DNA of 64,000 nt from an uncultured bacterium (GTDB lineage Bacteria > CSSED10-310 > CALFER01). Shown here in pieces: positions 9,567 through 19,046 of this stretch. The notes below the pieces were generated by a model. The model was not told where the DNA came from. It saw only the letters and a list, made by a program, of their open reading frames with translations, and did not search any database. Both the position numbers and the translations under genes were made by a program. Every line of letters starts with the position of its first letter. Positions within the stretch are counted from its first letter, which is position 1. The stretch spans positions 1 to 64,000 of the forward strand of contig CALFER010000091.1 in NCBI GenBank assembly GCA_937951895.1, given 5' to 3'.

Positions 9567-10766
9567 TCATGACCCACTAACAGACTCTCGGACGTACCAA
9601 TCCGGAATGCGCGCCAGAGGCGTGAAGGTTGGTGAGACTGTCGGGGAAGGCGAGATCGTCGGAGTCGGAGTAGCGGTCCGGGACGGCACCGGTGTCGGTG
9701 TATGGGACGATGCGGACGTGGGTTGAGGCGTCGGGGTCGACGATGGGACGGCGGTGTTGGCGGGAGTCTGAGGAGTACCGCTGTATCGTGAAAAACCCAC
9801 GTTGACGGATGCGGATCGATCACCGCTCACTGACGTCACCCGAGCGGTATGGTCCGTCGAAGAATCATACAGGCTTCGGAGCGTCACTGTTGCAACACCG
9901 CGTGAAGTGGTCGAGGACGTTGCGCTGAGTTGACCCCAGGTCGATGCAAAGAACACGGTTGTGCCGTCTTCCATGAGATTCCCATTCACGTCATAGACCG
10001 TTGCGGTGATGATGGATGAACTGGATCCATCGGATGGAATGTTGGAACTTGGATTGGCCCTCAACTCGAGGCGACCAACGGCGGTCGAGTAGAAATAAAC
10101 CTCGCAGTAATCCGACCGGGTTCCGACTGTTGCGGAGATACGTGCATCTTTCGGCACCGTCTCACTCGTCAGATTGACCGAAGCCCTGCCGGCGAGAGTC
10201 GAAGCGGATACGGCGGACAGTGTGCCTCCGGTGGTGGAGAAAATGACATTCGTGCCATCCGGCACCGGCAGGTCCCGCTCATCCTCGATACGGGCAGTGA
10301 TCGTTGAGATCGAGTATCCGTCTGCAGGGATGCTGCTGGGATTCGCCCATACTTCGATTTCGACCGCGTCGATCGAGTAGCAGGTAATAGCAATGTCCTT
10401 CTTGACATGAACCGCATCCGCCGTCACGACCGCCGTGCATCCATAGTTCGGTGCGGTCAGTGTGACTGAAGCAACGCCATCGCTCATCGTTTCACTGGAT
10501 TTATCGAGCGATCCACAGGTCGTCGTCCAGTAGATCGGCCCATCGGCCGGATTCCCCTGCGGATTTTTAACATAGGCGGTGATCAAGGTTGAAGAACTTC
10601 CGTCGGCCGGAATCTGCACATCTGTTGCTGTCAGCGTCATTCTGGCTGTTGCAGCCGGGCCTGTAGGATCCGGAGCATCACAAGACTGGAGCAGCAGGCA
10701 TGCGCCGAGAACAAACAGTGCGAGCATCGAAATTGATGCATGCGATCGATGTGTGTTAGCCCTCAT
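9567..10766 (-). CDS. lipoprotein with three invasin-like (Big-1) Ig domains
   Basis: A 399-residue protein starting with a lipoprotein signal (FVLGACLLLQSC, lipidated Cys near residue 29). Three Big-1-like repeats follow, each with the signature ADGxSxSxITAxV and later F.TTxGxLS (about 45-130, 140-230, 235-325). The C-terminal 70 residues are a Pro/Thr/Ser-rich linker (TPTPQPTS, TPTPTISPSP) with a short basic/aromatic tail. The ATG lies 16 nt after the gspD stop, so it is the last gene of the secretion operon. The role is unknown; an outer-membrane accessory or surface adhesin is possible. Gene end lies 77 nt from the convergent terminator. Confidence 0.85.
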   Translation of the reverse strand: MRANTHRSHASISMLALFVLGACLLLQSCDAPDPTGPAATARMTLTATDVQIPADGSSSTLITAYVKNPQGNPADGPIYWTTTCGSLDKSSETMSDGVASVTLTAPNYGCTAVVTADAVHVKKDIAITCYSIDAVEIEVWANPSSIPADGYSISTITARIEDERDLPVPDGTNVIFSTTGGTLSAVSASTLAGRASVNLTSETVPKDARISATVGTRSDYCEVYFYSTAVGRLELRANPSSNIPSDGSSSSIITATVYDVNGNLMEDGTTVFFASTWGQLSATSSTTSRGVATVTLRSLYDSSTDHTARVTSVSGDRSASVNVGFSRYSGTPQTPANTAVPSSTPTPQPTSASSHTPTPVPSRTATPTPTISPSPTVSPTFTPLARIPDWYVRESVSGS

Positions 10767-10782
10767 ATCCCGATCTCCCCTG

Positions 10783-12987
10783 TTAATGACGTTCAATCCC
10801 GATGAAGTCTTCATAGAAACTGCGATCGATATCGATCTTGTCTCTGAGTTTATCCGAAATGTCGGTCATCTCTTCCGGGCTCGATATGACCCTCGGAGTG
10901 AGAAAAATCAGCAATTCGGACGCTCTTTCCGTGAACTTATGTTTGCCGAAGAAGTATTTGAGGATGGGAATCTTGTAAAACCAAGGCACTCCTTCGCGAG
11001 ATGGATTCTGGGTTCTCTGAATCAATCCTCCGATCACCAACGTCTGCGAGTCCGGCACCATGACGGTCGTGGTCGCTTTGCGCTTTTCAATCACCGGAGA
11101 GTTGATTCCCTCGAGAGCAGTTTCGGAGATATTGGACACCTCCTGCGAGATTTCCATATTGACCAGCTTGGCGGAGTTGATGTGAGGTGTACATTTAAGG
11201 AGGATTCCCGTGCTTCGATATTCGATTGTCCGGTTGTAACGGCGTTGCCCGGTTGAGTCGAGTCCATCGTCTGTTTCCGAGGTGACAACCGGGACGTCGG
11301 ATCCGACATCGATCGTCGCTTCCGTATTGTTTGCAACGACAATGTGTGGGCTTGACAGAATTTCGAGTTTGTTTTCGTTTGCTTTGGCAGAAAGCAGCGC
11401 TTTGAAGCGACTCGCCTCGAACAATTCATAGACGAAACCGCTCCCGGGTCCCCCGACGGTCTGGCTCGCCGTGCCATCGAAGTAATAGGTTTCTCCCCCG
11501 ACATCCACATCACCCTGATTGCGGAGATCCCATGAAATTCCGAGTTCCGAACCTTCGTCGAGAGTCACATCCGCAATCAAGACTTCGATCAGCACCTGCT
11601 TCGGCATCGTATCGAGTTTTTTAATGGTGTCGACAATGTGCGGATAATTGATCGGAGCGGTGACGATGATCAACGCATTGGTTCGCTCATCCGCAACGAT
11701 GCTGACCTCTCCCTCGACTTCCGCTGCACCTCCGAGTGACGGAGCAGTCTGCCCAGATTGAGTCTGGGGCGCGGGTTTCCCGCTCTGGGTGGCCGGGCGC
11801 CGTGTGGATTTCTGGGTATCCTGCCCCGAATAAACTGCCGCCAGAAGATTGGCCAGATCCGATGCCTTCGCATTCTCCACATAGTAAATGTAAGCTTTAC
11901 GCGTAATATAGATATCGACGTCCAGGATCGAAATAATCTCACGGATGAACTCAAGGTCCTTCCTCAGAGCGAACACGATCAATGAATTGGAACGGGAATC
12001 GGGGATCATGATCGCCCCCGACCCGCTTTCCTTGCCGCCACCTGTCGCCGGCTGCGGCTTTCGCGGTTGTTTCTGCCCTGACCCGGATTGCGCAGGACTC
12101 ACACCACCGGAAGACGTGCTGATGGACACACGGGAAGCGAGAACCCGATCGAGAACGGAGACAATGTCTTGGACATCCGCATATTGGATTTTGAAAATCT
12201 CGAGTTCGAGAAGTGCGGTGTCCTGATCGAGCAACTGGACGATATCGAGAATTCTACGGATGTTGGATGATGTGTCGGTGATGATGAGCAGTCCTGCACC
12301 CGGATGCGTAATGATCGTGGCATCCGGGGAAATGAGGGGTCTGATGGAATTGAGGATTTCATCCGGAGAAACGAACTGGAGAGTGATGATCTGCGTGACC
12401 ATGACATCTTCCTGCGGAATCTGAGACAGACTTTGCCCTCTTCTGGTCAGGATTGGACTATGTTTCGCATCGGGTTTCGGAATGATTTTCTTAAAGGCCG
12501 GCCGGCCTTCCGACGTCATGGGTCCATCGACAACCGCGAGATTGTTCATATCCAGTATCGAATAAAGAACCTTCTCTACATCTCCTCTGCGAATCGGATT
12601 GGACGTACGAAGGGTCACGGATCCTGCACCGATTTCCGGGCTGATGAGATAATCCCACCCGGTCAATTCCGTGAGATATACGAGAATCTCGCGGAGCGAA
12701 GCATCCTCGAAGTTAATCTGCACGAGTTCCATATCGCGGGGTGAAAAGGTTGGCGTTGAAGCCGGTTCCTCGGTCGGGATCGGTGTTGCATCGCTCGCAA
12801 TGGAACCAGACGACAACTGGTAAGTCGGAGTCGATGTCGGTGTTGGAGTGTCGGCGATGGTATCCGGTTCTGTCGTTGGCTCCACATCCGAAGTGTCCAC
12901 CTCCTGCTTACCGCCGAAGAAGTGATGACATCCGGTCATGCAGATGAGTGTGAAGCTGAATAGAAGGCAAAGCATGAATCGGCGCAT
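10783..12987 (-). CDS. gspD: type II secretion system secretin GspD (lipoprotein)
   Basis: A 734-residue secretin, the outer-membrane channel of the type II system. It begins with a lipoprotein signal (LLFSFTLICMTGC), then a Pro/Thr-rich linker, an N0 domain from about residue 85, N1-N3 domains separated by Gly/Ser/Gln-rich stretches, and the C-terminal secretin domain with VPxxxxIP-like GVPWFYKIPILKYFFG near the end. ATG 12987 is preceded by AAGGAGG at 5 nt; longer frames to 13185 overlap the upstream gene without support. A lipidated secretin needs no pilotin, and none is seen. Operon: after the GspM-like gene, before the Big-1 lipoprotein. Confidence 0.93.
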   Translation of the reverse strand: MRRFMLCLLFSFTLICMTGCHHFFGGKQEVDTSDVEPTTEPDTIADTPTPTSTPTYQLSSGSIASDATPIPTEEPASTPTFSPRDMELVQINFEDASLREILVYLTELTGWDYLISPEIGAGSVTLRTSNPIRRGDVEKVLYSILDMNNLAVVDGPMTSEGRPAFKKIIPKPDAKHSPILTRRGQSLSQIPQEDVMVTQIITLQFVSPDEILNSIRPLISPDATIITHPGAGLLIITDTSSNIRRILDIVQLLDQDTALLELEIFKIQYADVQDIVSVLDRVLASRVSISTSSGGVSPAQSGSGQKQPRKPQPATGGGKESGSGAIMIPDSRSNSLIVFALRKDLEFIREIISILDVDIYITRKAYIYYVENAKASDLANLLAAVYSGQDTQKSTRRPATQSGKPAPQTQSGQTAPSLGGAAEVEGEVSIVADERTNALIIVTAPINYPHIVDTIKKLDTMPKQVLIEVLIADVTLDEGSELGISWDLRNQGDVDVGGETYYFDGTASQTVGGPGSGFVYELFEASRFKALLSAKANENKLEILSSPHIVVANNTEATIDVGSDVPVVTSETDDGLDSTGQRRYNRTIEYRSTGILLKCTPHINSAKLVNMEISQEVSNISETALEGINSPVIEKRKATTTVMVPDSQTLVIGGLIQRTQNPSREGVPWFYKIPILKYFFGKHKFTERASELLIFLTPRVISSPEEMTDISDKLRDKIDIDRSFYEDFIGIERH

Positions 12988-13072
12988 CCAGTCCTCCTTG
13001 CATGAAACCATCCATCCGTAACGAATGTTCCGGCGGTATCGTGCGATCGAGTCGCTTCCGTTCTTGAGTTTT

Positions 13073-13717
13073 CTAGAGTTCATTAGAATCCTCTGATCCT
13101 GTCTTTGAGCTGGTCTCGGTTTTTTTCGTCGCGTCCGACGTCGTTTCGCTATCACGGATGTATGCCGCGATCTCGAGTTCGACACTCAGATTGCCCTTGT
13201 CTTTCCTCTGGCTTTTTATCTGAAACAGCTTGACATAGAGCAACTGAGGTGCCTGATCGATCTCGAACAAGAATTGCTGGATCTGCTTGATCGAAGCAGA
13301 GAATGGAATCGTCAGGCTGACTTCATAAAACCCGTCCTTTGAAGTGCCTTTATTCGGTTTGATGCTCGAAAAGGTTATATTCGCCCGTGATGCGATATTT
13401 TTCAGAAGTCCCTGTAGTTCAGCGCTTGCGAGATCGCCGGTTGTCCCATTGAGCAGCACCCCGGAAATCGAGTTCGCCATCTGCCGCGTCTGGAACAACT
13501 TTTCGCGTGCCTTATCAGACGTGTTAATGAGGTTCTGATAGCGTTTCAGGAGCGCGGACTGCGTCGTCACGTCATCTCTGTACGATTGATATCGATCCCA
13601 TATCGGAAACACGATGAAGTTGATGATCAACACGGTCAGTCCGACTACCGAAGCAGTTCCGATGAATCGTTGCTCCCGCAGCGACCGTTTGCGATAGATC
13701 AGATCCCAGATACCCAT
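13073..13717 (-). CDS. gspM: type II secretion GspM/PilO-like inner-membrane protein
   Basis: A 214-residue protein with a short cytoplasmic N-terminus, one membrane segment near residues 24-42 (GTASVVGLTVLIINFIVF), a coiled-coil stretch (about 45-90) and a ferredoxin-like periplasmic domain, the PilO/GspM plan. The charged C-terminal tail is Ser/Thr/Lys-rich. ATG 13717 lies 7 nt after the gspL stop. It is assigned by architecture and position after gspL; sequence similarity within GspM is always low. It should form the inner-membrane platform with GspL and GspF. Confidence 0.8.
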   Translation of the reverse strand: MGIWDLIYRKRSLREQRFIGTASVVGLTVLIINFIVFPIWDRYQSYRDDVTTQSALLKRYQNLINTSDKAREKLFQTRQMANSISGVLLNGTTGDLASAELQGLLKNIASRANITFSSIKPNKGTSKDGFYEVSLTIPFSASIKQIQQFLFEIDQAPQLLYVKLFQIKSQRKDKGNLSVELEIAAYIRDSETTSDATKKTETSSKTGSEDSNEL

Positions 13718-13724
13718 ATACGCC

Positions 13725-15641
13725 CTAGTTTCCTTCACTACTATCGTGTTGCTCGGTATTCTGTTCATTCGCGGCCGATTTCAGAAACTCCAGGAAATTC
13801 GCCGCGGCTTCCTCGGAGTCCGGTTCCACCGCACTTCGATCTCGCTCCACGACATTACCTTCTTCTTTGTGTTTCTTGATGAACTCGAAAAGATTGTTCT
13901 TCATCTTCTCGATATCCTCCGGGCTTTTCTCTTCGGGAGCTGCCGGAGCCGATTCCGGAGAAGAAGCATCGCTGTCTTGTTGTGTCGCGGAATCCATTGG
14001 AGCAGTTCTCGCCGGTTCTCGAGGGAATGCAGGTCCGCGGGAATGCGAATCCGAGCCTGGAGAATCCTCCCGAGTACCCGGTTTCGCTTTGTCACGCTCT
14101 TTGCCGTTTTCATTCTTACCGTTGGCCGGGACTGACGTTTTGTCCGAGGAATCCCCGGGATCTGTTCCCGGTTTTGTCTCCGAGTCCGAATCATCGCGCC
14201 CGGTCTCGGACTCCTCAGCGTTCCGAATGTCCTGTCGAGAGATCCGTGAGAGCATGGCCTTGATGGTGAATTTCTGCCCGGCGACATTACCATCAAATCG
14301 GACTTTCTCGAAGTAATCCGAATCTTCCAGGATTGTGATGAGTCCTTCCGGAGACTCGGATTGTCCCACAAGAGTGATTTGCGCTTCATTTCTCGCGTAT
14401 GATTCAAGCCACACTTTTTTAAATGCTTCCGTATCCGTTGCCGGCATCACTCGCGTGATCTCCCTGAGGATTTCGAGTTGCGAGGGGTAATCGCGTGAGA
14501 TTGAACGGAGAAACTCAAACTCTTTCCGAACCGCGCTGTATTGCTTATTGATATCCAGAATCTCCTGAACACGGCCTTCCATTGTACCGATCTGGCGAGA
14601 GATTTTGGTGGATTCATATTGCGTGTTCCAGAAACTGTTCGCCATCATCAGCAGTGAGGATGCAAGCAGGACACCGGTAAAAACGCCGGTCAGCACGAGT
14701 CCGGTATGTCGATGAACCGGGCGACGATCAGGCGGCAGCAGATTGAGAAGATCGGCTGGATCACTGGATTGTGCCAGTGAATGACCTCTCGCGCAAAGTA
14801 GCGGACCTGCTTGACATGCGATGGGGGTCGATTCGGTATCTCGGAGATCCGAAACATCAGTTTCCGGCCACAATTCCTTGATTCGTTGTTTCCACTCCTG
14901 CGAAAAATCACCCGCAAGAAACAGATGCGAGCAGGATTGGAATGATGCGTTGGCATTCAGGCTCAACAGCGCCAGGCGGCATTCATCGATCACGTGCTTC
15001 TGTTCGTCGGGATCATCTCCTCCGCAGGTCATCACGCGAAGAGCGACGAGTGCACCTGATTTCAGGATGCCCAGTTCGCATCGAGTCCCGTTTTGTATCA
15101 GTATCGCACTCGTACCGTCAGACCCCTGACCGGATGCGAGCACGATCCGCTGAATCGCTGCCATAGCCGGTTCGATCAGATGGAGTTGGAAACCTGTCTC
15201 GGATGCGATACCGGACAGTCGTTCCACAATCTGTTTCGAGGTGCTGACGAGCGTGACTCGCGAGTTCGCGGTATCCGTCGATTCCAGCGGTTTGACATCA
15301 TATACGATGGCATCGGATGAGGCAGGCACGTGCATTTCGACTTCATATTGGAACAACTTGAACAGATCCTGCCGACTGACCGGGGGCATCTCGACAAGAC
15401 TCCAGAAGTATTTGGAACGACTTACTCCGAAGGTCATGCTGGTGGGTTTAATGGTGTATCGGTCACAGAACTGCCGCAGAAAGCCGGCAACCTCCTGCGG
15501 ACTTTCGGCTGTCAGAAAGGGATCGGATCCAAGGGTGAAAACTTCTCCGGCGGAGAACGGTTTGGAGCCGAATTTCCTCCGAGTGGCGTAGACGGCCAGG
15601 GTGTTGCCATCCAGAAAGACACCGAGTGATGCCAGAATCAT
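13725..15641 (-). CDS. gspL: type II secretion GspL, PilM-PilN-like with long charged tail
   Basis: A 638-residue platform protein. Residues 1-300 have the actin-like PilM/GspL cytoplasmic fold (MILASLGVFLDGN start, EVEMHVP helix). One membrane span lies near 313-335 (LTGVFTGVLLASSLLMMANS), followed by a PilN-like periplasmic domain to about 460. The last 170 residues are unusual: a long low-complexity run rich in Asp, Glu, Ser, Pro and Lys, about a quarter of the protein, likely disordered in the periplasm. AGGAG lies 10 nt before the ATG. It links the GspE ATPase to GspM and the pseudopilus. Confidence 0.85.
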   Translation of the reverse strand: MILASLGVFLDGNTLAVYATRRKFGSKPFSAGEVFTLGSDPFLTAESPQEVAGFLRQFCDRYTIKPTSMTFGVSRSKYFWSLVEMPPVSRQDLFKLFQYEVEMHVPASSDAIVYDVKPLESTDTANSRVTLVSTSKQIVERLSGIASETGFQLHLIEPAMAAIQRIVLASGQGSDGTSAILIQNGTRCELGILKSGALVALRVMTCGGDDPDEQKHVIDECRLALLSLNANASFQSCSHLFLAGDFSQEWKQRIKELWPETDVSDLRDTESTPIACQAGPLLCARGHSLAQSSDPADLLNLLPPDRRPVHRHTGLVLTGVFTGVLLASSLLMMANSFWNTQYESTKISRQIGTMEGRVQEILDINKQYSAVRKEFEFLRSISRDYPSQLEILREITRVMPATDTEAFKKVWLESYARNEAQITLVGQSESPEGLITILEDSDYFEKVRFDGNVAGQKFTIKAMLSRISRQDIRNAEESETGRDDSDSETKPGTDPGDSSDKTSVPANGKNENGKERDKAKPGTREDSPGSDSHSRGPAFPREPARTAPMDSATQQDSDASSPESAPAAPEEKSPEDIEKMKNNLFEFIKKHKEEGNVVERDRSAVEPDSEEAAANFLEFLKSAANEQNTEQHDSSEGN

Positions 15642-15672
15642 GCGAGTGATGCTCCTGATGAGGCCGTTAGGT

Positions 15673-16806
15673 TCATTGTCGAGTCGTTTCCCGAATGACT
15701 TCCGTTATTTCAGTCTGAGTAATTTGACCCTCGGACAACTGCGGAGAATCATCGTTCCAGTAGAGTATTTCGGCGCCACCCCCGGTTTCCTTCCGGCTGC
15801 TTCTCCGAACGATGCCCACCAGTGTATGAGCCACTTTACTGCCCTCATGACGTCCAATCACTTCAATCCGGAATGTTCGGGAAGCCCGCTTCCGGTTTTT
15901 TTTCAGATCCGCTCTTTCTTCGATCTGCTTGTCCGCATTCTCCGGATCCAGAATTCTCAGCAAAACGGGGGGCGCCGTGTTGGGGTTGACGGTTCGGTGC
16001 AGACCGTACACTGTGATGTACTGGCTGATCCCCGAATAGACCTGATCATCCGTGTTCCCTCGGGCGTATACAGAGTTCGACCCGAAGAGGATGGCGGGCG
16101 TCATGCCGCGCACCATGAGCATTTCTTCGATCGAGCTGAGTTTTCCATTTTTGCAGTGATACGGTTCGGCAAATCCTTGCTCCTGGTAGTGTTGCTGATA
16201 CCACTCGTCTTCCGCTCCGTTGATCATGTGCAGATCATTCGTGTCGATCCAGTCAATCAACGAATCTACAATTATATCCGCTTGTTCTCCATCTTCAACA
16301 CCGGAATCAACTAATAATTGTCTGAAAATGTCGCGATTCGATTTATCACCGCTTCTCCCTTTCAGATCCAGATAGTTCAGGTTCAGTCGACCTTCCTCGT
16401 CATAGATCCTGTAATCGAACCGCCCATTCTTCAACTGGATCCCCGTCCGTGTGGGAATCGGAGGCCAATCGACCTTCTGTTCTTCGCCGCCCTGGCTTTC
16501 GATCGCGAGGCCTTCCGGGTTGTGATACCAGTTCCGGAAGAAACCGACCTGGCCGCCGGGGTCGAGATAGTTTGAATCGTAGTTACTGATGACTTCGGTC
16601 AGTGCATACTGGAATCCCGCAAAGGCATAATAACTGCCTTCGACATCTTCTTTGAAGTTCATCGCCGATGTCATTTCCATTCGGGTTGTGAATGCGAACT
16701 CGGCGGCGATAATGGTGAGCAAAGCCACGATAAACAGAACGAGCAGCAGTGCGATACCCCCCTCGCGGCTCTCTCGATGTGTCAACCGGCGGATCGATCG
16801 AATCAT
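15673..16806 (-). CDS. gspK: type II secretion minor pseudopilin GspK
   Basis: A 377-residue pseudopilin, the large tip subunit. The prepilin-type segment EGG|IALLLVLFIVALLTIIA is near residues 15-34; as in other GspK proteins the +5 residue is not Glu (Leu22), which fits the tip position. The rest matches the GspK globular part, including RLNLN followed by a helix-hairpin-helix-like region. ATG 16806 overlaps the gspJ stop as ATGA; a longer frame to 16875 would overlap gspJ for no reason. Confidence 0.9.
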   Translation of the reverse strand: MIRSIRRLTHRESREGGIALLLVLFIVALLTIIAAEFAFTTRMEMTSAMNFKEDVEGSYYAFAGFQYALTEVISNYDSNYLDPGGQVGFFRNWYHNPEGLAIESQGGEEQKVDWPPIPTRTGIQLKNGRFDYRIYDEEGRLNLNYLDLKGRSGDKSNRDIFRQLLVDSGVEDGEQADIIVDSLIDWIDTNDLHMINGAEDEWYQQHYQEQGFAEPYHCKNGKLSSIEEMLMVRGMTPAILFGSNSVYARGNTDDQVYSGISQYITVYGLHRTVNPNTAPPVLLRILDPENADKQIEERADLKKNRKRASRTFRIEVIGRHEGSKVAHTLVGIVRRSSRKETGGGAEILYWNDDSPQLSEGQITQTEITEVIRETTRQ

Positions 16807-17573
16807 CTGACACGCCTTTTCGTCGACACCCCGATGACCCTCGATTCCTTCAACGGGATGAGAATCGGTTCCCACTCACTCGTTTTCCCATTCGTTTCAT
16901 CGACTTCCGTCAGCGTAATCTCGACGGCTACCGGCAGGTTCACATTGATGTGTTTTTCCCTGACCCTCGCGCCCTCCTCCGTCTCCTCGACGGTTTCCTC
17001 CAACTGGATATGATCCGGTCCCCAGGTATCGAGCCATTCTTCGGAGGTCTCCTCCGATCCGGGTTCCTCTGGATCCGGTCTCTCGAGCGGTATATACAGA
17101 TATCGGAAGCGGATCCCCGAGATATTGGGGTCCAAAGAATATGCGACGCCTCGGGAACCGGAGAAAAAATCTTTATTTGAGAAGAGTGACTCCCGGAGTG
17201 TGAGTCCTTCCGAGCCATTGACAGAGATTGCGATTTCTTTGATTCCAGTCAGTGTTCCCGGTGATGTGACCGGGTCGGATGTCGTCACGAACGACAGCGA
17301 GTCCGAATCCCCGTTGAAAATCGTCCGCGCGAACTCTTCCGATTCCAATTTTCCGCGCAGATTGATCGCTCCGGACACTTCGCGGATGAGGCGTTCCGCC
17401 ACGATTCGTTTGGTCTGAAAGCGAGACATCTTCTGTTCACCCGACTCCCATGCTTTGAGACCCGCTGCGAGACCTGAAGCGATCCCGAGAGTAATGAGGG
17501 ATAAGATCGTAACGGCAAGGACCACTTCCAGGAGGGTAAAACCTTTCGATTCAAAAGAAACCCGTCGGGTCAT
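16803..17573 (-). CDS. gspJ: type II secretion minor pseudopilin GspJ
   Basis: A 256-residue type IV pilin-like protein with prepilin site K-G11|FTLLEVVLAV, Glu at +5, and a hydrophobic helix to about residue 35. The size and the position between GspI and GspK identify it as GspJ. The C-terminal part carries a Glu-rich loop. ATG 17573 overlaps the gspI stop as ATGA; the longer frame to 17666 is rejected for that reason. Confidence 0.88.
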   Translation of the reverse strand: MTRRVSFESKGFTLLEVVLAVTILSLITLGIASGLAAGLKAWESGEQKMSRFQTKRIVAERLIREVSGAINLRGKLESEEFARTIFNGDSDSLSFVTTSDPVTSPGTLTGIKEIAISVNGSEGLTLRESLFSNKDFFSGSRGVAYSLDPNISGIRFRYLYIPLERPDPEEPGSEETSEEWLDTWGPDHIQLEETVEETEEGARVREKHINVNLPVAVEITLTEVDETNGKTSEWEPILIPLKESRVIGVSTKRRVR

Positions 17574-18052
17574 TTTGCCGGCTCTTCTTCCGTAAGCGAT
17601 TCGGGTTCGATCCGAGCCTGTAGCGTGGTTAATGTCACCGTGCCGGGATATGCTGCATGGGGCCATGAAACCCTCACGACCAGTTCATACATCTTGAGTG
17701 CCGATTTCTCCTGGATCCAGTCAATCGAAAGCGGTTCGCCATCCGACAAGGATTCTCCTTCTTGAGACACGAAGCTTCGCGGGGCGACCAGGACCGACCA
17801 TTCATACAGATCTTTTTCGGAACCGGAGTATTCCCCCTCCTTGAGATCGGGTTTGAGGAGGTGGGTTTCGAGCACATTTCGGGCGATGAGCATTCCGTCC
17901 GAGTGAAGATCCGATTTCGAGATACCGGCGAGCGCGCTCGAGAAGATACTCATAACGGAACTGACGGCGAGCGCCAGGATTGCGAGGGCGACCATGACTT
18001 CGAGCAGCGTAAAGCCTGAATCTGAATGATGCTCGCGGTACCGTAGCCTCAT
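17570..18052 (-). CDS. gspI: type II secretion minor pseudopilin GspI
   Basis: A 160-residue pseudopilin with prepilin site G13|FTLLEVMVALAILALAV and Glu at +5. The length and the LEVMVALAI core are typical of GspI. The start overlaps the gspH stop by ATGA and its own stop overlaps gspJ the same way, so expression is translationally coupled. It forms the pseudopilus tip complex with J and K. Confidence 0.9.
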   Translation of the reverse strand: MRLRYREHHSDSGFTLLEVMVALAILALAVSSVMSIFSSALAGISKSDLHSDGMLIARNVLETHLLKPDLKEGEYSGSEKDLYEWSVLVAPRSFVSQEGESLSDGEPLSIDWIQEKSALKMYELVVRVSWPHAAYPGTVTLTTLQARIEPESLTEEEPAK

Positions 18053-18615
18053 GAAACGCTCTCGATTGTTATGCGACCCGTGACCCGGTCGATCATGACG
18101 GCGTATCCGGCGCCGGATTGATGACTGATGATGAAAATGCCGCCGGTCGAGTTTCCTTTCGGAAAGAACTCGATCAATCCGAGATCCGACTGGAAGGCTT
18201 GACCTCCGATCGGCTGGAAATCCGAAAAAATGATATCATCCGGCAGAGAATATGATTCCGTCAATATTTCGGGCAGTGCAGGGTTGCTATCTGAAGATGT
18301 ATCCGGAGAATCCTGTTCTGGGATTCGCCCGAGATCCGAGTATTCGGATTGAGAGCGTATCAGGCGAAAGGCATAATGCGGACCATTGATTTCGATGACT
18401 CCGCCGATGATCGCTCGTTGGGTGATGGCGGTATTGCGAGCCGCTCGCAGGATCGCGGCGAACTGCCGGACGCTCGTCTTCAACTCGGCACCCTGGAACC
18501 CCTTTCCGATTTTCGGTCCTGCAATCATCGCGATGAATCCAACGATGACAAGCACGACCAGCATTTCGACGAGGGTGTATCCGTCGGTCGAGTTCAGGCG
18601 TCCGGATCGACTCAT
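18049..18615 (-). CDS. gspH: type II secretion minor pseudopilin GspH
   Basis: A 188-residue pseudopilin with prepilin site G12|YTLVEMLVVLVIVG and Glu at +5. The following helix and the LRAARNTAI segment are typical of GspH/FimT. It has an ATGA overlap with gspG upstream and gspI downstream. A Ser/Asp-rich insert lies near residues 100-115. Confidence 0.9.
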   Translation of the reverse strand: MSRSGRLNSTDGYTLVEMLVVLVIVGFIAMIAGPKIGKGFQGAELKTSVRQFAAILRAARNTAITQRAIIGGVIEINGPHYAFRLIRSQSEYSDLGRIPEQDSPDTSSDSNPALPEILTESYSLPDDIIFSDFQPIGGQAFQSDLGLIEFFPKGNSTGGIFIISHQSGAGYAVMIDRVTGRITIESVS

Positions 18616-19016
18616 GAACCTTTCACCACGATCGGGTCACCACCGCCAGCTGAGGACGTCAGAGTGAAGGATTTTCCCGAGTCACCGGCCTGATAGACGT
18701 ATTCGTTGCGCCATGGATCCAGAGGGAGCTGATCGCCGTCCAGATAGGGTCCGGCCCACCCCTCATCACACGAATTGATCAAACAGTCCAAGCTGTTGGG
18801 GTAACGACCGACATCCAGCCGGTAGGTGGCGAGCGTTGTCTTGAGTTGATTCATCTGGGTTGTGGCGGTTTTTACCTTGGCCTGTTCGAGTCGGCCGAAA
18901 ATCCGGGGCCCGACCAGACCGGCGATCAATCCGATGATGACAACGACGACCATGATCTCAACGAGTGTGAATCCACGCTCATCGTACCGCTTATCAAGCC
19001 AATGGTCTTTTTTCAC
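18612..19016 (-). CDS. gspG: type II secretion major pseudopilin GspG
   Basis: A 134-residue major pseudopilin. The prepilin site is G15|FTLVEIMVVVVIIGL with Glu20 at +5, followed by the GspG signature with VGRYPN, a WAGPYL segment, PLDPWRNEY and a C-terminal loop. The paired Cys residues (LDCLINSC) near the middle are unusual for GspG and could form a disulfide. It is the pseudopilus shaft subunit, cleaved by a prepilin peptidase that is not encoded in this window. Confidence 0.94.
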   Translation of the reverse strand: MKKDHWLDKRYDERGFTLVEIMVVVVIIGLIAGLVGPRIFGRLEQAKVKTATTQMNQLKTTLATYRLDVGRYPNSLDCLINSCDEGWAGPYLDGDQLPLDPWRNEYVYQAGDSGKSFTLTSSAGGGDPIVVKGS

Positions 19017-19046
19017 TGAACGATCTCCTCTGTTTCAGGGTAATTC

